From Leptospira stimsonii (GTDB taxonomy: Bacteria > Spirochaetota > Leptospiria > Leptospirales > Leptospiraceae), in the NCBI RefSeq assembly GCF_003545885.1, contig NZ_QHCT01000008.1, positions 1 to 64,000 of the forward strand: a DNA stretch of 64,000 bases, given 5' to 3'. Within the stretch, counting starts at the first letter, position 1. Every line of letters begins with the position of its first letter. A program made the translations under genes and the position numbers. The notes under the pieces were generated by a model. The model saw only the letters and a program-made list of their open reading frames with translations, had not been told where the DNA came from and did not search any database. Below are positions 44,917-54,725 of the stretch, in pieces.

Positions 44917-45792
44917 TTACTCTCGAATCACATCCACTTCTACTTTCAACTTGTGCTTTCCCCCGCCGAATAGAATCCCCTTGAGAGGAGAAACGTCGGC
45001 AAAATCGCGACCGATCGAGGTAAAAATGTATTCTTCGCTTAACATTTTCCCGTTCGTAGGATCGTAGTCCACCCAACCGATTCCAGGAGAATAAATTGAA
45101 AACCAAGCGTGGGAGGCGTCCGAACCTTGGAGCTTCGTCTGGCCGGGCGGTGGAAAGGTTTCGATATAACCGGAGACGTATCTGCAAGGAATTCCCACAC
45201 TCCTTAATGCCGCTATGGAAAGATGAGTAAAATCTTGACAAACGCCTTTCCTATTTTTCAAAACCTGTGCGGGCGGAGTTTGTATCGTAGTTGCACCCGC
45301 TTTGAATTCGAATGATTGATAAAAACGAACTGTGTAATCCATGACCGCCTGCAAGAGCGGTTTTTCAAAATCCATCATCTCTATCGCAAACTTTGCAAAG
45401 AGAGGATCTCGAATCGCGAAAGCGGAATCGGCTATGTATTCCAAAGCTTCCAAGTCTTCCCTTAGGTGTGAGGAAGCCAGAAGTGTTGGAATCTCGGAGA
45501 CTCTCGGCGAATGATTCAGATCTCCGTAATCGATCGGATGTGTACTTACCTTGCTCTCGGAAACGATCTCTAAGGATTGATGAGAATCTTCCACAGAAAA
45601 CGAATAAACCAAATTTCCAAAATAGTCTTTTCTATAACCGGAGACAGACGGTCCCGGATGAACTCTGAGTTTTAGATCCTTACAATCCTGATGATGATTG
45701 GTTACCGGGCACATATGCGCCAGATTATGACAGTGGGAAACTTCCTCTTGATAGCTGTATCGGGTAACGTGTTTCACGGTATATTCAGCCAT
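44917..45792 (-). CDS. Transglutaminase-like cysteine protease-fold protein
   Basis: The product is about 291 residues from ATG 45792 (MAEYTVKHVTRYSY); this start overlaps the TGA of the preceding gene by 8 bp. It has a bacterial transglutaminase N-terminal beta domain (about 1-90) and a transglutaminase-like domain with the triad in NRKGVCQDF (Cys185), DASHAWFSI (His228) and WVDYDPTNG (Asp about 243). It is the last of five genes. In known operons of this type the transglutaminase is predicted to cleave or transfer peptides made by the ATP-grasp enzyme. Confidence 0.9.
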   Translation of the reverse strand: MAEYTVKHVTRYSYQEEVSHCHNLAHMCPVTNHHQDCKDLKLRVHPGPSVSGYRKDYFGNLVYSFSVEDSHQSLEIVSESKVSTHPIDYGDLNHSPRVSEIPTLLASSHLREDLEALEYIADSAFAIRDPLFAKFAIEMMDFEKPLLQAVMDYTVRFYQSFEFKAGATTIQTPPAQVLKNRKGVCQDFTHLSIAALRSVGIPCRYVSGYIETFPPPGQTKLQGSDASHAWFSIYSPGIGWVDYDPTNGKMLSEEYIFTSIGRDFADVSPLKGILFGGGKHKLKVEVDVIRE

Positions 45793-48322
45793 TGTTGTAA
45801 TCTCCAAGCTGAATCTGCTCTTCCACGTAACGGAAATATCTGGCGCTAACCGAATCCGACAAGGAGGCGATCTGATAGTTGATATCGTTTAACCAGCGTA
45901 CGATGCTTAAAGACGGATTGACGTATTCGAAAAGGCGTTTTGCATCCTCTTGAATAAAACGATTTCGAACCTCGGAGACGATCCTCTCTTCCGCTGTTGC
46001 CTCTTCTTTTTCCGAATGGGGAAGATAAGAAACATATTCGCCGAGTTTTCTCAACTGATAAGCCAACGATCGAGGGTTTGATTCGTCAAACAGAAGAATG
46101 TCCAGAACGGACTCGGCTTCGATTCGATATCGGTATCTTCTTCTATACGTGATCTTGATGTCATTAATGTTCAAGAGTGCTTCGAACATACTTTTGTTAT
46201 AGAGCGTGGATTGATTTAAAACCGTGGTAACGAGTCTTATCGTATAAGACGCCCTCTCGATTCTTTTTCCGATGTTCATAAAATACCAACCGGTTTCACG
46301 GGACATACTTTCAATTCCTAGACCGGACATGGAAGCGAGTCTTGTTATCAATAGGATGAGATATTCTAAGATTTCGTCATAAGAACCGTATTTGAACGCG
46401 TCATCCGTCTCGATCATGGAAAGAATATAACGACTGTCTTCCGAAAGTCGGTCTCTTACCGATTTGGAGGCACGCACGTACGCATTCAAGTCGGACCGAA
46501 TACTTCCCGTTTGCTGATGCGAGAATACCTGCGCAAACATCTGTTCCCTTGCACCGTTCAAAGGATCTTCCAAATTCAATTGTAAGAATCCGGGATACGT
46601 TGCTGTGACATGAGTCGCGATCTGAAGCAAAAGTTGAACGTGATCCTTTTCATATGGTTCGTCCATGTGAATCATATTCAAAATGACTTCGCGTAACAAT
46701 CGAGCCTGATTTTCGGAACGTTCCGCATAACGTCCCATCCAAAACATATTATCCGCGACTCGGCTCGGGATACCGGCCCCGCTTCGTTTGATCTGCATTC
46801 TTTCCGTTTTTCCGGGAAGAAGAGTAACGTCCTTTTTCTCTTCGGAGGCGAGGATCCAAAGATCTTTCGAGATAGCGCCGGTCTGATTGGTAACGACGAG
46901 ATCGTTAACGTTCTCGGTGACGCGCACCAACCCTCCTGACATGGTCATATAACCGTTTTCGGAAAGGGTCGTAAACGCACGAAAAACGGAACGCCCTTGG
47001 ATGAAACTTTCACCGGAAAGAACCGGACACGTCGATCCGTTCACGATTTCTTGCGCCACGTATTTTTCCGGATGAGCAAAAAGTTTTTTCCAAATCCATT
47101 CCCTTTCGCTATTCGGAAGAGAAGAAAGGAACACCCCCGGTTCCAAAGGATCGCGCACCGCTCGTTTGAAAACGAATCGATCCGGATAATCTAGGACTTC
47201 TTGTCTGGATTCCGAATTGCCCATCCAAAGAGTCCGCACGTTAGGCAAAATCAAATCCTCGGAAAGATAATATCTACAAAGAGAGGACAAGAACGGATGA
47301 ATCGCTCTGTTCTCCAAAAATCCGGACCCGATCGGATTGGCGACCCTGACATTTCCCTCACGAATCACATTCAAAATTCCTGGTACACCCAAAAGAGAAT
47401 CTCCTTTGAGTTCGAGCGGATCCATGTACAGGTCCACCACCCTTCGAAAGATCACGTCTACTTGTTGCAGACCTTCGACGGTTTTAATAAATACAAAATT
47501 GTTTCTTACTGTTAGATCTTCTGCTTGTGCGAGAGTGAATCCCAAATAACCGGCGAGATAAGCGTGTTCAAAGTAGGTTTCATTCCCCGCCCCCGGAGTC
47601 AACAAGACGATCAGAGGCTCTCTTTCTTGAACCTTCGATAAAGACTGGAGAGCCTTTCGCAAGGAACGAAAGTAAAGCGCGACCCTGTGAACTTGAGAGT
47701 CCCTATAGATCGAAGGAAAAATTCTGGAAAGAACGATCCGATTCTCCAGCGAATAACCGGATCCACTCGGTGCTTGAATTCGATCTCCGAGAACGACGAA
47801 GTTTCCGTTCTCCTGCCTCGCTAAATCGGAGGCCATAAAACAAAGTTCGTTGGAAGTCGAATGACCGAAGCCGTTGCATTGTCTTAAAAAATCCGGAGAA
47901 CTAAAAAGAATTTCGGGAGGAATTTTTTTATCATAGAGAAGTTTACGAGGACCATAGACATCCTTAAAAAGCGCATCCAAAAGTTCCGCTCTTTGAATGA
48001 GACCTCGTTCCACTCCTTCCCATTCCTTGCTTTCCATTAGTACTGGAAAAAGATCCAAGGACCAGAGACGTTCGACGGCGCCGGGTTCCTCATAGACGTT
48101 ATACGTCACACCGTTTTCCTGAAGAATTCGAAGTGAATCTCGTTTTCTTCGAACCAATTCTTCCTGAGATAGGGATTCAAGGGAGTTGATTAAGAATTCG
48201 TATTTGGGCCTAAGTTTGCCTTCTCCGTCATACAATTCGTCATAAATAGACGGATTCGGGTTGTAACCTTCCCGAAGGTTCAATCTCGCATTGGCTGGGT
48301 TGACCATAAAATTCTGAACCAT
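45785..48322 (-). CDS. Fused circularly permuted ATP-grasp and alpha-E domain protein
   Basis: The 845-residue product joins two modules that are separate genes elsewhere in this operon. Residues about 20-500 form the ATP-grasp part (DUF404/407-type: MASDLARQENGNFVVLGDRI, IQAPSGSGYSLENR, LLTPGAGNETYFEHAYLA, DSLLGVPGILNVIREGNVRV). Residues about 520-835 form the alpha-E (DUF403) helical part (SRVADNMFWMGRYAERSENQ, WYFMNIGKRIERASYTIRL). The family is predicted to ligate an amino acid or amine to a peptide or protein carboxylate. It lies between the two transglutaminase genes, 30 bp after the first. Confidence 0.92.
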   Translation of the reverse strand: MVQNFMVNPANARLNLREGYNPNPSIYDELYDGEGKLRPKYEFLINSLESLSQEELVRRKRDSLRILQENGVTYNVYEEPGAVERLWSLDLFPVLMESKEWEGVERGLIQRAELLDALFKDVYGPRKLLYDKKIPPEILFSSPDFLRQCNGFGHSTSNELCFMASDLARQENGNFVVLGDRIQAPSGSGYSLENRIVLSRIFPSIYRDSQVHRVALYFRSLRKALQSLSKVQEREPLIVLLTPGAGNETYFEHAYLAGYLGFTLAQAEDLTVRNNFVFIKTVEGLQQVDVIFRRVVDLYMDPLELKGDSLLGVPGILNVIREGNVRVANPIGSGFLENRAIHPFLSSLCRYYLSEDLILPNVRTLWMGNSESRQEVLDYPDRFVFKRAVRDPLEPGVFLSSLPNSEREWIWKKLFAHPEKYVAQEIVNGSTCPVLSGESFIQGRSVFRAFTTLSENGYMTMSGGLVRVTENVNDLVVTNQTGAISKDLWILASEEKKDVTLLPGKTERMQIKRSGAGIPSRVADNMFWMGRYAERSENQARLLREVILNMIHMDEPYEKDHVQLLLQIATHVTATYPGFLQLNLEDPLNGAREQMFAQVFSHQQTGSIRSDLNAYVRASKSVRDRLSEDSRYILSMIETDDAFKYGSYDEILEYLILLITRLASMSGLGIESMSRETGWYFMNIGKRIERASYTIRLVTTVLNQSTLYNKSMFEALLNINDIKITYRRRYRYRIEAESVLDILLFDESNPRSLAYQLRKLGEYVSYLPHSEKEEATAEERIVSEVRNRFIQEDAKRLFEYVNPSLSIVRWLNDINYQIASLSDSVSARYFRYVEEQIQLGDYNNG

Positions 48323-48352
48323 TTTTCAAAGTCCGTACATTTTGGCGATTCT

Positions 48353-51300
48353 TTACGAAGTCTTTTTTTTCCAACCCGGACCGGGCGCTAAACGCAGATC
48401 CAAGGTATAAGGAGAATGCGGATGTGACAGATTTTTCGGACGATGCGTCATTCCCGCAGTATGTCCAAGATCCGAAAAACGACTGATTCTTCTGCTCTCC
48501 GCTTCGAAAGAATTCACCGGAAACGTATCGTATGATCTCCCGCCAGGATGGGAAATAAAATATTTACATCCTCCGATAGATCTTTCGCTCCAGGTATCCC
48601 AAAGATCGAAAACGAGGGGATTGGTGATCGGAAGATTCGGATGTAGCGTAAAAACGGGAGCCCACGCTTTAAACCGAACTCCTGCGACTGCCTCCCCGTT
48701 TTTTCCGGTGGCTCTCAACGGAACCTCGTATCCGTTGCAGGAAAGGACATATCTTCCTTCGGTCCAGCCTTCCACTCTCACTTGAATTCGTTCTAAAGCG
48801 GAATCTACGGCTCTCGAAGTTCCGAAAGAATTTGCTTCCTCCCCGAGCACGTCCCAGGGTTCCAAAGCCATTCTAACCTCGATTTTGATTCCGTCTTTTT
48901 GAACGTGACCATATTCAGGAAATCTAAATTCAAAAAATGGAATAAAGTCTTCTTCATAAAAAGAATAACCGTGTTCCTTTAAATCCCTTAGGACGTCCTT
49001 AAAATCCTCCCAAACATAAAACGGAAGGAGATACTTGTCATGAAGCTCGGTTCCCCTTCGAATCGGTGGAAGTTTGTAAGGTTTCTCCCAAAAACGACAC
49101 AACAGAGACAATACGAACATTTGCTGAACCACACTCATCTTATAGTGAGGTGGCATCTCGAAAGCGCGAAATTCCACAAGACCCAAACGGCCGGTTGAAC
49201 CGGTTGGGGAATAAAGTTTATCGATGGAGATTTCGGAACGATGTGTGTTGCCCGTGATGTCCACGAGAAGATTTCTAAAAAGACGATCCACGAGCCAAGG
49301 AGGAACGCTCTCCAAGTTATCGACCTGTCTGCAAGCGACTTCGAACTCGTAAAGAATCTCCTCCCTTCCTTCATCCATTCTAGGCGATTGAGAAGTAGTT
49401 CCGATAAACAAGCCGGAGAATAAATAAGAGAGAGAAGGATGGTGTTGCCAATACGTCGCGAGACTTCTCAAAAGATCAGGTCGCATTAAAAAGGGACTTT
49501 CTTCCGGTGTCAAAGCTCCTACGGTGATATGATTTCCTCCGCCTGTACCGGAAGCCCTTCCATCCACTTGAAATTTTTCAGTGCTGAGTTTTGTCTCCGA
49601 TGCCCTTTCATACAAAACTTTCGTTTTATTTTCGAGTTCGGCGAACGAAGTAGAAGGATGAAGATTCACTTCGATCACTCCCGGATCGGGTGTGATTCGA
49701 AACAAACCGATTCTTGAGTCGCTCGATGGCTCGTAACCTTCGAGACGCACTTGAAAACCGGAAGCAAGAGTCGCTTGCTCCACGCTCGCGATCAAATCGA
49801 CCCAAACGTCTGTCGTGGGAACGGGAGGTAAGAATACGTGAACAATTCCATCCCTGACCTCGACGACTAACGTGGATTGGATCGGTAATTCCTTTTCACC
49901 GAACATTTTCGGAGGAGCGTCCACTCTCTTACGAATTCTTTCCTCTAAAACTTTTCGAGAAGGAAGGGTTTCCTTTTTTTCGATCGAGGTAAATTCCGGA
50001 ATCGCCCGAAAACGATCGCTGATGGATGCGAAAGGGATTCGAAGACCTGCGGGAGAATCACCCGGAATCAAAAATAATTTTTCGCGTCTAAAGTCCCAGG
50101 CGGAACTCTCCCATTGATTATTAACATAATTATAATATACTGGAATAGCAAAAGCGACTTCCTTCTTAAATCCCTTATCCAGAACCTTCAACAACCTCTG
50201 TCTTTCGAGGGTGTCAAAAGCGGTCGCGAGTTTTTTTTCAAGTTCGAAGGGAAGATTCGCCTCTTTCCAAAGATAATAGAGATTGTCTTCGTACATCGGA
50301 ATCATATACGAAAGATCGATTCCGAGAGTTCTACAGATCGCGCAGGCGAGTGTCTCCGAGGCCTTATGAGCGTCGAGTTCTTCCCTTTTCTTTTTTGGAG
50401 AATCCGGATTGTCGATCAAAAGCGAATCGTCTTTCCAAAGGGGAATCTCGTCTTTTCTCCAAAGACAATTCATACTCCAACGAGGAAGCGGTTCTCCGGG
50501 ATACCATTTCCCTTGGGAAAATTGTAAAAGAGAACCGGAAGTGAAATCCTTTTTGAGACGATACATGAGTTCTTTGGAGAGTTTAAACTTTTCTTCTCCT
50601 AAAGCTTCGTGATTCCACTCCGCTCCTTCCCGATCTAAGTCTGAAATAAAAGTCGGCTCCCCGCCGATCGAAATTTTCAGACCGAGGTCGTGAATCTTAT
50701 GATCGAGCGCCTTCCCTCGTCTAAGAATGTCGTTCCATTTCGATTCGTTGTATGGGAGCGTAACTCGTGGACTTTCAGAAATTCTTTCCACTTCCATTCG
50801 GAACTCGAACTTCGTTTCCGCCGGGTCCGCATAACCGAAGATAGGCGCCGCGCTCATCGGCTCCGGTGTTGCGGCTAACGGAATATGACCCTCTCCCGTA
50901 AGAAGTCCGGAAGTAGGATCCATTCCCACCCATCCCGCTCCGGGAAGAAAGACTTCGGCCCAGGCATGGAGATCGGTAAAATCTTTCTCTGGACCTTTCG
51001 GACCTTCGAGAGGCGCTTGATCCGCTTTCAATTGGATGAGATAACCGGAAACGAATCTCGCCGCTAAACCGAAATGCCTCAGAATTTGAACCAGCAAAAA
51101 AGAAGAATCTCGACAGGAACCCGTTCTTTTCTGAAGAGAATCCTCGCAAGTCTGAACACCCGGTTCCAAACGAATGATATAACCGATGTCAGACGAGATT
51201 CTTCGATTCAGCTCCACGATAAAGTCGATGATTCTTTTCTTCTCTACGATCCCGTCCGCACGCAACGTTTTGAGATAAGATTGAAGAAGAGTCCCGTTTT

Positions 51301-51664
51301 CCGAAGCGCTCAGATACGGAGCCAATTCTAATTTTAGAATTTCTTCATATTCAAAAGGATAATCCTCCGCGTACGCTTCTACAAAAAAATCGAATGGATT
51401 GATGACCTTCATATCGACGATCAGGTCCACGAGGACGGAAAGTTTATCCGTCTTCTCCGGAAAGACGAGTCTCGCCTGAAAGTTTCCGAACGGATCCTGT
51501 TGCCAGTTTAGAAATTGTTTCTCCGGCTCCACCTTTAAGGAGTACGAGACGATATTCGTTTTACAATGCGGGGCCGGACGAAGCCGAATCACATGAGGAG
51601 AAAGTGTGATCTTTCGATCATATAAATAGGTCGTTTCGTGCGTAAGGGCGACTCGAATGGACAT
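48353..51664 (-). CDS. Transglutaminase / DUF2126 protein
   Basis: The 1103-residue product starts with a transglutaminase N-terminal region (MSIRVALTHETTYLYDRKIT) and a transglutaminase-like core with KRTGSCRDSSF (Cys184), TDLHAWAEVF (His233) and WVGMDPTSG (Asp about 248). The remaining 800 residues are DUF2126, a large region beginning near SIGGEPTFIS (about 334) that includes GRASGTGGGNHITVGA and RAFEMPPHYKM, whose Glu/His pattern recalls glutamine-synthetase-like ligases. It is the third gene of the operon, after the alpha-E gene by 42 bp. Together with the ATP-grasp proteins it probably makes and processes a peptide or protein adduct. Confidence 0.93.
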   Translation of the reverse strand: MSIRVALTHETTYLYDRKITLSPHVIRLRPAPHCKTNIVSYSLKVEPEKQFLNWQQDPFGNFQARLVFPEKTDKLSVLVDLIVDMKVINPFDFFVEAYAEDYPFEYEEILKLELAPYLSASENGTLLQSYLKTLRADGIVEKKRIIDFIVELNRRISSDIGYIIRLEPGVQTCEDSLQKRTGSCRDSSFLLVQILRHFGLAARFVSGYLIQLKADQAPLEGPKGPEKDFTDLHAWAEVFLPGAGWVGMDPTSGLLTGEGHIPLAATPEPMSAAPIFGYADPAETKFEFRMEVERISESPRVTLPYNESKWNDILRRGKALDHKIHDLGLKISIGGEPTFISDLDREGAEWNHEALGEEKFKLSKELMYRLKKDFTSGSLLQFSQGKWYPGEPLPRWSMNCLWRKDEIPLWKDDSLLIDNPDSPKKKREELDAHKASETLACAICRTLGIDLSYMIPMYEDNLYYLWKEANLPFELEKKLATAFDTLERQRLLKVLDKGFKKEVAFAIPVYYNYVNNQWESSAWDFRREKLFLIPGDSPAGLRIPFASISDRFRAIPEFTSIEKKETLPSRKVLEERIRKRVDAPPKMFGEKELPIQSTLVVEVRDGIVHVFLPPVPTTDVWVDLIASVEQATLASGFQVRLEGYEPSSDSRIGLFRITPDPGVIEVNLHPSTSFAELENKTKVLYERASETKLSTEKFQVDGRASGTGGGNHITVGALTPEESPFLMRPDLLRSLATYWQHHPSLSYLFSGLFIGTTSQSPRMDEGREEILYEFEVACRQVDNLESVPPWLVDRLFRNLLVDITGNTHRSEISIDKLYSPTGSTGRLGLVEFRAFEMPPHYKMSVVQQMFVLSLLCRFWEKPYKLPPIRRGTELHDKYLLPFYVWEDFKDVLRDLKEHGYSFYEEDFIPFFEFRFPEYGHVQKDGIKIEVRMALEPWDVLGEEANSFGTSRAVDSALERIQVRVEGWTEGRYVLSCNGYEVPLRATGKNGEAVAGVRFKAWAPVFTLHPNLPITNPLVFDLWDTWSERSIGGCKYFISHPGGRSYDTFPVNSFEAESRRISRFSDLGHTAGMTHRPKNLSHPHSPYTLDLRLAPGPGWKKKTS

Positions 51665-51706
51665 AGATTGTTTTCCGCCTAAATTTCGATTCCAAAAAAC
51701 TATCGA

Positions 51707-52648
51707 TTACAATCGAAAATAACGTTCGTCGATACGATCATGAATGCCGTTGATCTGAAGTTGAAGACGATCCAGATATTCGTGCATACCGGAACTGAAA
51801 ATTTCGTCGACGGACGTATAACTGAGTTCGGATAATAGAACGCCCACTCTTTTTTCCGCTTCGCAGGAATATTCGTCGTGATCGGTTCCACTTAAAAGTT
51901 TCAAACTTTCGAATATTTTCCTTAGGGAAAAACGGACCGCCCTCGGGAACTGTTTGTCGAGAATCAGAAATTCCGCGATATTCTTCGGAGTTATTTTCTG
52001 ATAAATTCGATTGAACATCTCGTGCGCGCTCGTGGACTTCAAAAGGGAAAGCCATTGAAGAAGATCCAAATTGGAACCAACGTCGTGCGAAGGAAGAAGA
52101 ATAAAATACTTCATATCCAAGATACGCGCCGTCTTGTCCGCTCTTTCCAAAAATCTACCCAACTGCGCGAAATACCAAACCTCGTCTTGGGAAATCGTAG
52201 CCTCTTGGCATCCGTAAAACAGAAGACATTGATTTCGGATTGTTTTAAAAAATTCACTGAGTGCGGAAAGATCCGTATCGGAAAAATGTTTTTTCGATTT
52301 AAAGTTTAGATAGAATTCGTTGATCACTTCCCACATAGGAGTGGATATATTCTCTCGAATCGTTCTTGCGTTCTCTCTGGATCGGACCAGACAATTGATA
52401 ATCGAATTCGGATTATCCGTATCGAAGGTCATAAAATGAATCACGTTTTCCTTCGAAGCTTCCGCGAACTTTTTCTGAAAGAGTTCGTTGTCGCCCGTTG
52501 TAAATACGAGAGGCATCCACTGTCTATTTACGTCTTCGTTCAGATCCAGGGACAGTTGAAAATTTACGTCAATGAAGCGGGAATAATTCTCCGCCCTCTC
52601 CATATATCGGTTCATCCAATATACGGACTCAGCTACTCTGCTCAGCAT
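51707..52648 (-). CDS. Alpha-E domain protein
   Basis: The 313-residue all-helical product has the alpha-E (DUF403) signatures: MLSRVAESVYWMNRYMERAEN at the N-terminus, VWYFAQLGRFLERADKTAR (about 155-173) and PRAVRFSLRKIF. This domain is found almost only with the permuted ATP-grasp ligase and transglutaminase genes. It is predicted to be a helical partner, and conserved Glu/Arg residues hint at binding a ligand. It follows the ATP-grasp gene by 35 bp. Confidence 0.93.
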   Translation of the reverse strand: MLSRVAESVYWMNRYMERAENYSRFIDVNFQLSLDLNEDVNRQWMPLVFTTGDNELFQKKFAEASKENVIHFMTFDTDNPNSIINCLVRSRENARTIRENISTPMWEVINEFYLNFKSKKHFSDTDLSALSEFFKTIRNQCLLFYGCQEATISQDEVWYFAQLGRFLERADKTARILDMKYFILLPSHDVGSNLDLLQWLSLLKSTSAHEMFNRIYQKITPKNIAEFLILDKQFPRAVRFSLRKIFESLKLLSGTDHDEYSCEAEKRVGVLLSELSYTSVDEIFSSGMHEYLDRLQLQINGIHDRIDERYFRL

Positions 52649-52683
52649 AGCAACCTCTCTCGTTCTGATTTATGTGTATCTTT

Positions 52684-54114
52684 TTAGCCTTCGCCCATCA
52701 CCCAAGTGTCTTTTGATCCGCCTCCCTGAGAGGAGTTGACCACAAGGGATCCCTTTCTAAGGGCAACACGAGTCAGACCACCCGGCATCACATAGATATC
52801 CTCTCCGTAGAGAATAAACGGCCTGAGATCCACGTGCCTTCCTTCCAATTTGTCTTCAATCAGAGTGGGAACTCTGGAAAGACTGAGAACAGGTTGCGCG
52901 ATATAATTTCTCGGATTCTGATCTATGAGACCGCAGAATTCTTCTTGTTCCTTTTTGCTGGAACGAGGACCGATCAACATCCCGTAACCTCCGGCTCCGT
53001 TGGCCGCCTTCACCACGAGATTAGCTATATTCTCTTTTACGAATATTCTATCTTTCTCATTCGAGCAGAGATAGGTCGGAACATTCGGAATGATCGTTTC
53101 TTCCCCTAGATAATACTTGATCATCGCCGGAACAAAGGTATATAAAACCTTATCGTCCGCAACACCCGCACCGGGAGCGTTTACGATCGCTACGTTGCCT
53201 TTTTTATACGCCTCAAAAATTCCGGGAACTCCTAGGAGAGAATCCTTATTAAAGACGAGAGGATCCAAAAAAGAATCGTCGATCCTTCTGTAGATCACAT
53301 CCACGATTTTGAGTCCACGAGTGGTCCTCATGTAAACTTTTTCGTCTTTGACCACCAGATCACTTCCTTCCACAAGAGGAACTCCCATCTTTTGCGCTAA
53401 GAAAGAATGTTCGTAATAGGCGGAGTTATAGATACCGGGAGTCAAGACCGCAATCGAAGGATTGGACTTACCGCTCATGTATTCGAGCATTCCTCTCAAA
53501 CGAATCGGATAATCGTATGTAGGACGCACGGAAAGACTAGCAAAAAGCTCAGGGAATGTCTTCTTCATCACTTCACGATTTTCTAATACGTAAGAAACTC
53601 CCGAAGGACATCTGAGATTATCTTCGAGCACATGAACCGTGCCGTCTCCGTTTCGAACCAAATCCGTTCCTGAAATATGAATCCAAGTTCCTTGAGGAGG
53701 ATTGATTCCTTTACATTCTTTCAGATAACCGGGAGAAGAATAGACGTATTCCGCGGGAACGATTCCATCCTTGATGATCTTTTCATCGTGATAAATATCG
53801 TTGATAAAAAGATTGAGCGCTCTTGTTCTTTGCTTGAGTCCCTCTTCTAATTTTCTCCATTCGTGTGCGGTGATAATCCGAGGAATGATATCGAAAGGCA
53901 TGATCCTTTCCTCTTCTTCCTCGTCACCATAGACATTAAAAGTAATTCCAAGAGAAAGGAGCGCTTTTTCAGCGCTCGTCTTCCTTCGGACCAATTCGCG
54001 ATCGTCCATCGTCTCGATTCTTGATTTTAGAAAATGATAACTCTGGCGTATTCCGCCCTCCGGGGAAAACATCTCATCATAGAAAGATTCTGTTTGGTAG
54101 TTGGTCAGAAGCAT
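52684..54114 (-). CDS. Circularly permuted ATP-grasp type 2 ligase
   Basis: The product is about 476 residues from ATG 54114 (MLLTNYQTESFYDEMF), which has GAGGG at 7 bases; an upstream in-frame start at 54153 gives a leader that looks non-coding. Motifs include GTWIHISGTDLVRNGDGTVH, LRCPSGVSYVLENREVM, VLTPGIYNSAYYEHSFLA, SLLGVPGIFEAYKKGNVAI and the glycine loop ANGAGGYGMLIGP. Ligases of this class form amide bonds through an acyl phosphate. It opens the five-gene operon; the second, fused copy (45785) is a paralogue, suggesting two successive or alternative ligations. Confidence 0.93.
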   Translation of the reverse strand: MLLTNYQTESFYDEMFSPEGGIRQSYHFLKSRIETMDDRELVRRKTSAEKALLSLGITFNVYGDEEEEERIMPFDIIPRIITAHEWRKLEEGLKQRTRALNLFINDIYHDEKIIKDGIVPAEYVYSSPGYLKECKGINPPQGTWIHISGTDLVRNGDGTVHVLEDNLRCPSGVSYVLENREVMKKTFPELFASLSVRPTYDYPIRLRGMLEYMSGKSNPSIAVLTPGIYNSAYYEHSFLAQKMGVPLVEGSDLVVKDEKVYMRTTRGLKIVDVIYRRIDDSFLDPLVFNKDSLLGVPGIFEAYKKGNVAIVNAPGAGVADDKVLYTFVPAMIKYYLGEETIIPNVPTYLCSNEKDRIFVKENIANLVVKAANGAGGYGMLIGPRSSKKEQEEFCGLIDQNPRNYIAQPVLSLSRVPTLIEDKLEGRHVDLRPFILYGEDIYVMPGGLTRVALRKGSLVVNSSQGGGSKDTWVMGEG

Positions 54115-54711
54115 TGTCGTACCCTCGATTAGAATCTCCTCAATTAAGCCCAATATGCAAGCAGTTTTTAATTTATATGTTTAAATTTTAATTATGCATT
54201 TTATATATGCCTAATTTTTATACATATTGCTCCTATTGTTTATTTTTTTTTTAGAAATTTAGCGTTTTCTCTTTCAAAGAAAAGCAAACGAAAAGGAAGA
54301 ATCGAACCCTTCCTTTTGTCCAAAGAAAGCGGCAGAGCAAAAGAATTACTCTAGTAGTCTGAGTTCTCCTTTTTGAGCTTTTTAAAATCGATTCAGAGTT
54401 GTTTATCATTCAGGAGAGGACGATATTCGGATCCAAATGGCGAGTTGCTTTCACCAAATTCCGACAAAGACCAAGTTTCGAACGGAAGCGTAGATTCTCA
54501 GAGACCGAACACAATTCTCTTTCTCAAACGTTTCCGTACAAATCCATTCTTACGATTTTGAATACGGAAACGACAAAACGAAGCGAAAAGATGGGTAAGA
54601 AATCTTGAGTTTTTCCGATTCTTCTTTAAAGTGAATGAAACATAGCGGAAAACGCTTTCGAGACGAGGAAACCGCCGAATGGAAAAAATATTTGAATAGA
54701 ATATTTATATA

Positions 54712-54725
54712 TTATAATATTCTAA
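54712..54725. repeat. TTATAATATTCTAA, one-mismatch copy of the gene-end palindrome
   Basis: The motif differs from TTAGAATATTCTAA at one position and overlaps the stop codon (54722-54724) of the Omp85-like gene. The 560-bp region on its right-hand side, beyond that gene, is not involved. The other gap nearby (54154-54721) contains only short unconvincing open frames and no recognised element. Confidence 0.5.

Noticed and set aside
54373..54608. Short plus-strand frames between the ATP-grasp operon and the Omp85-like gene
   Set aside because: Overlapping frames of 62-69 codons with no motif, no ribosome binding site and no conserved context.
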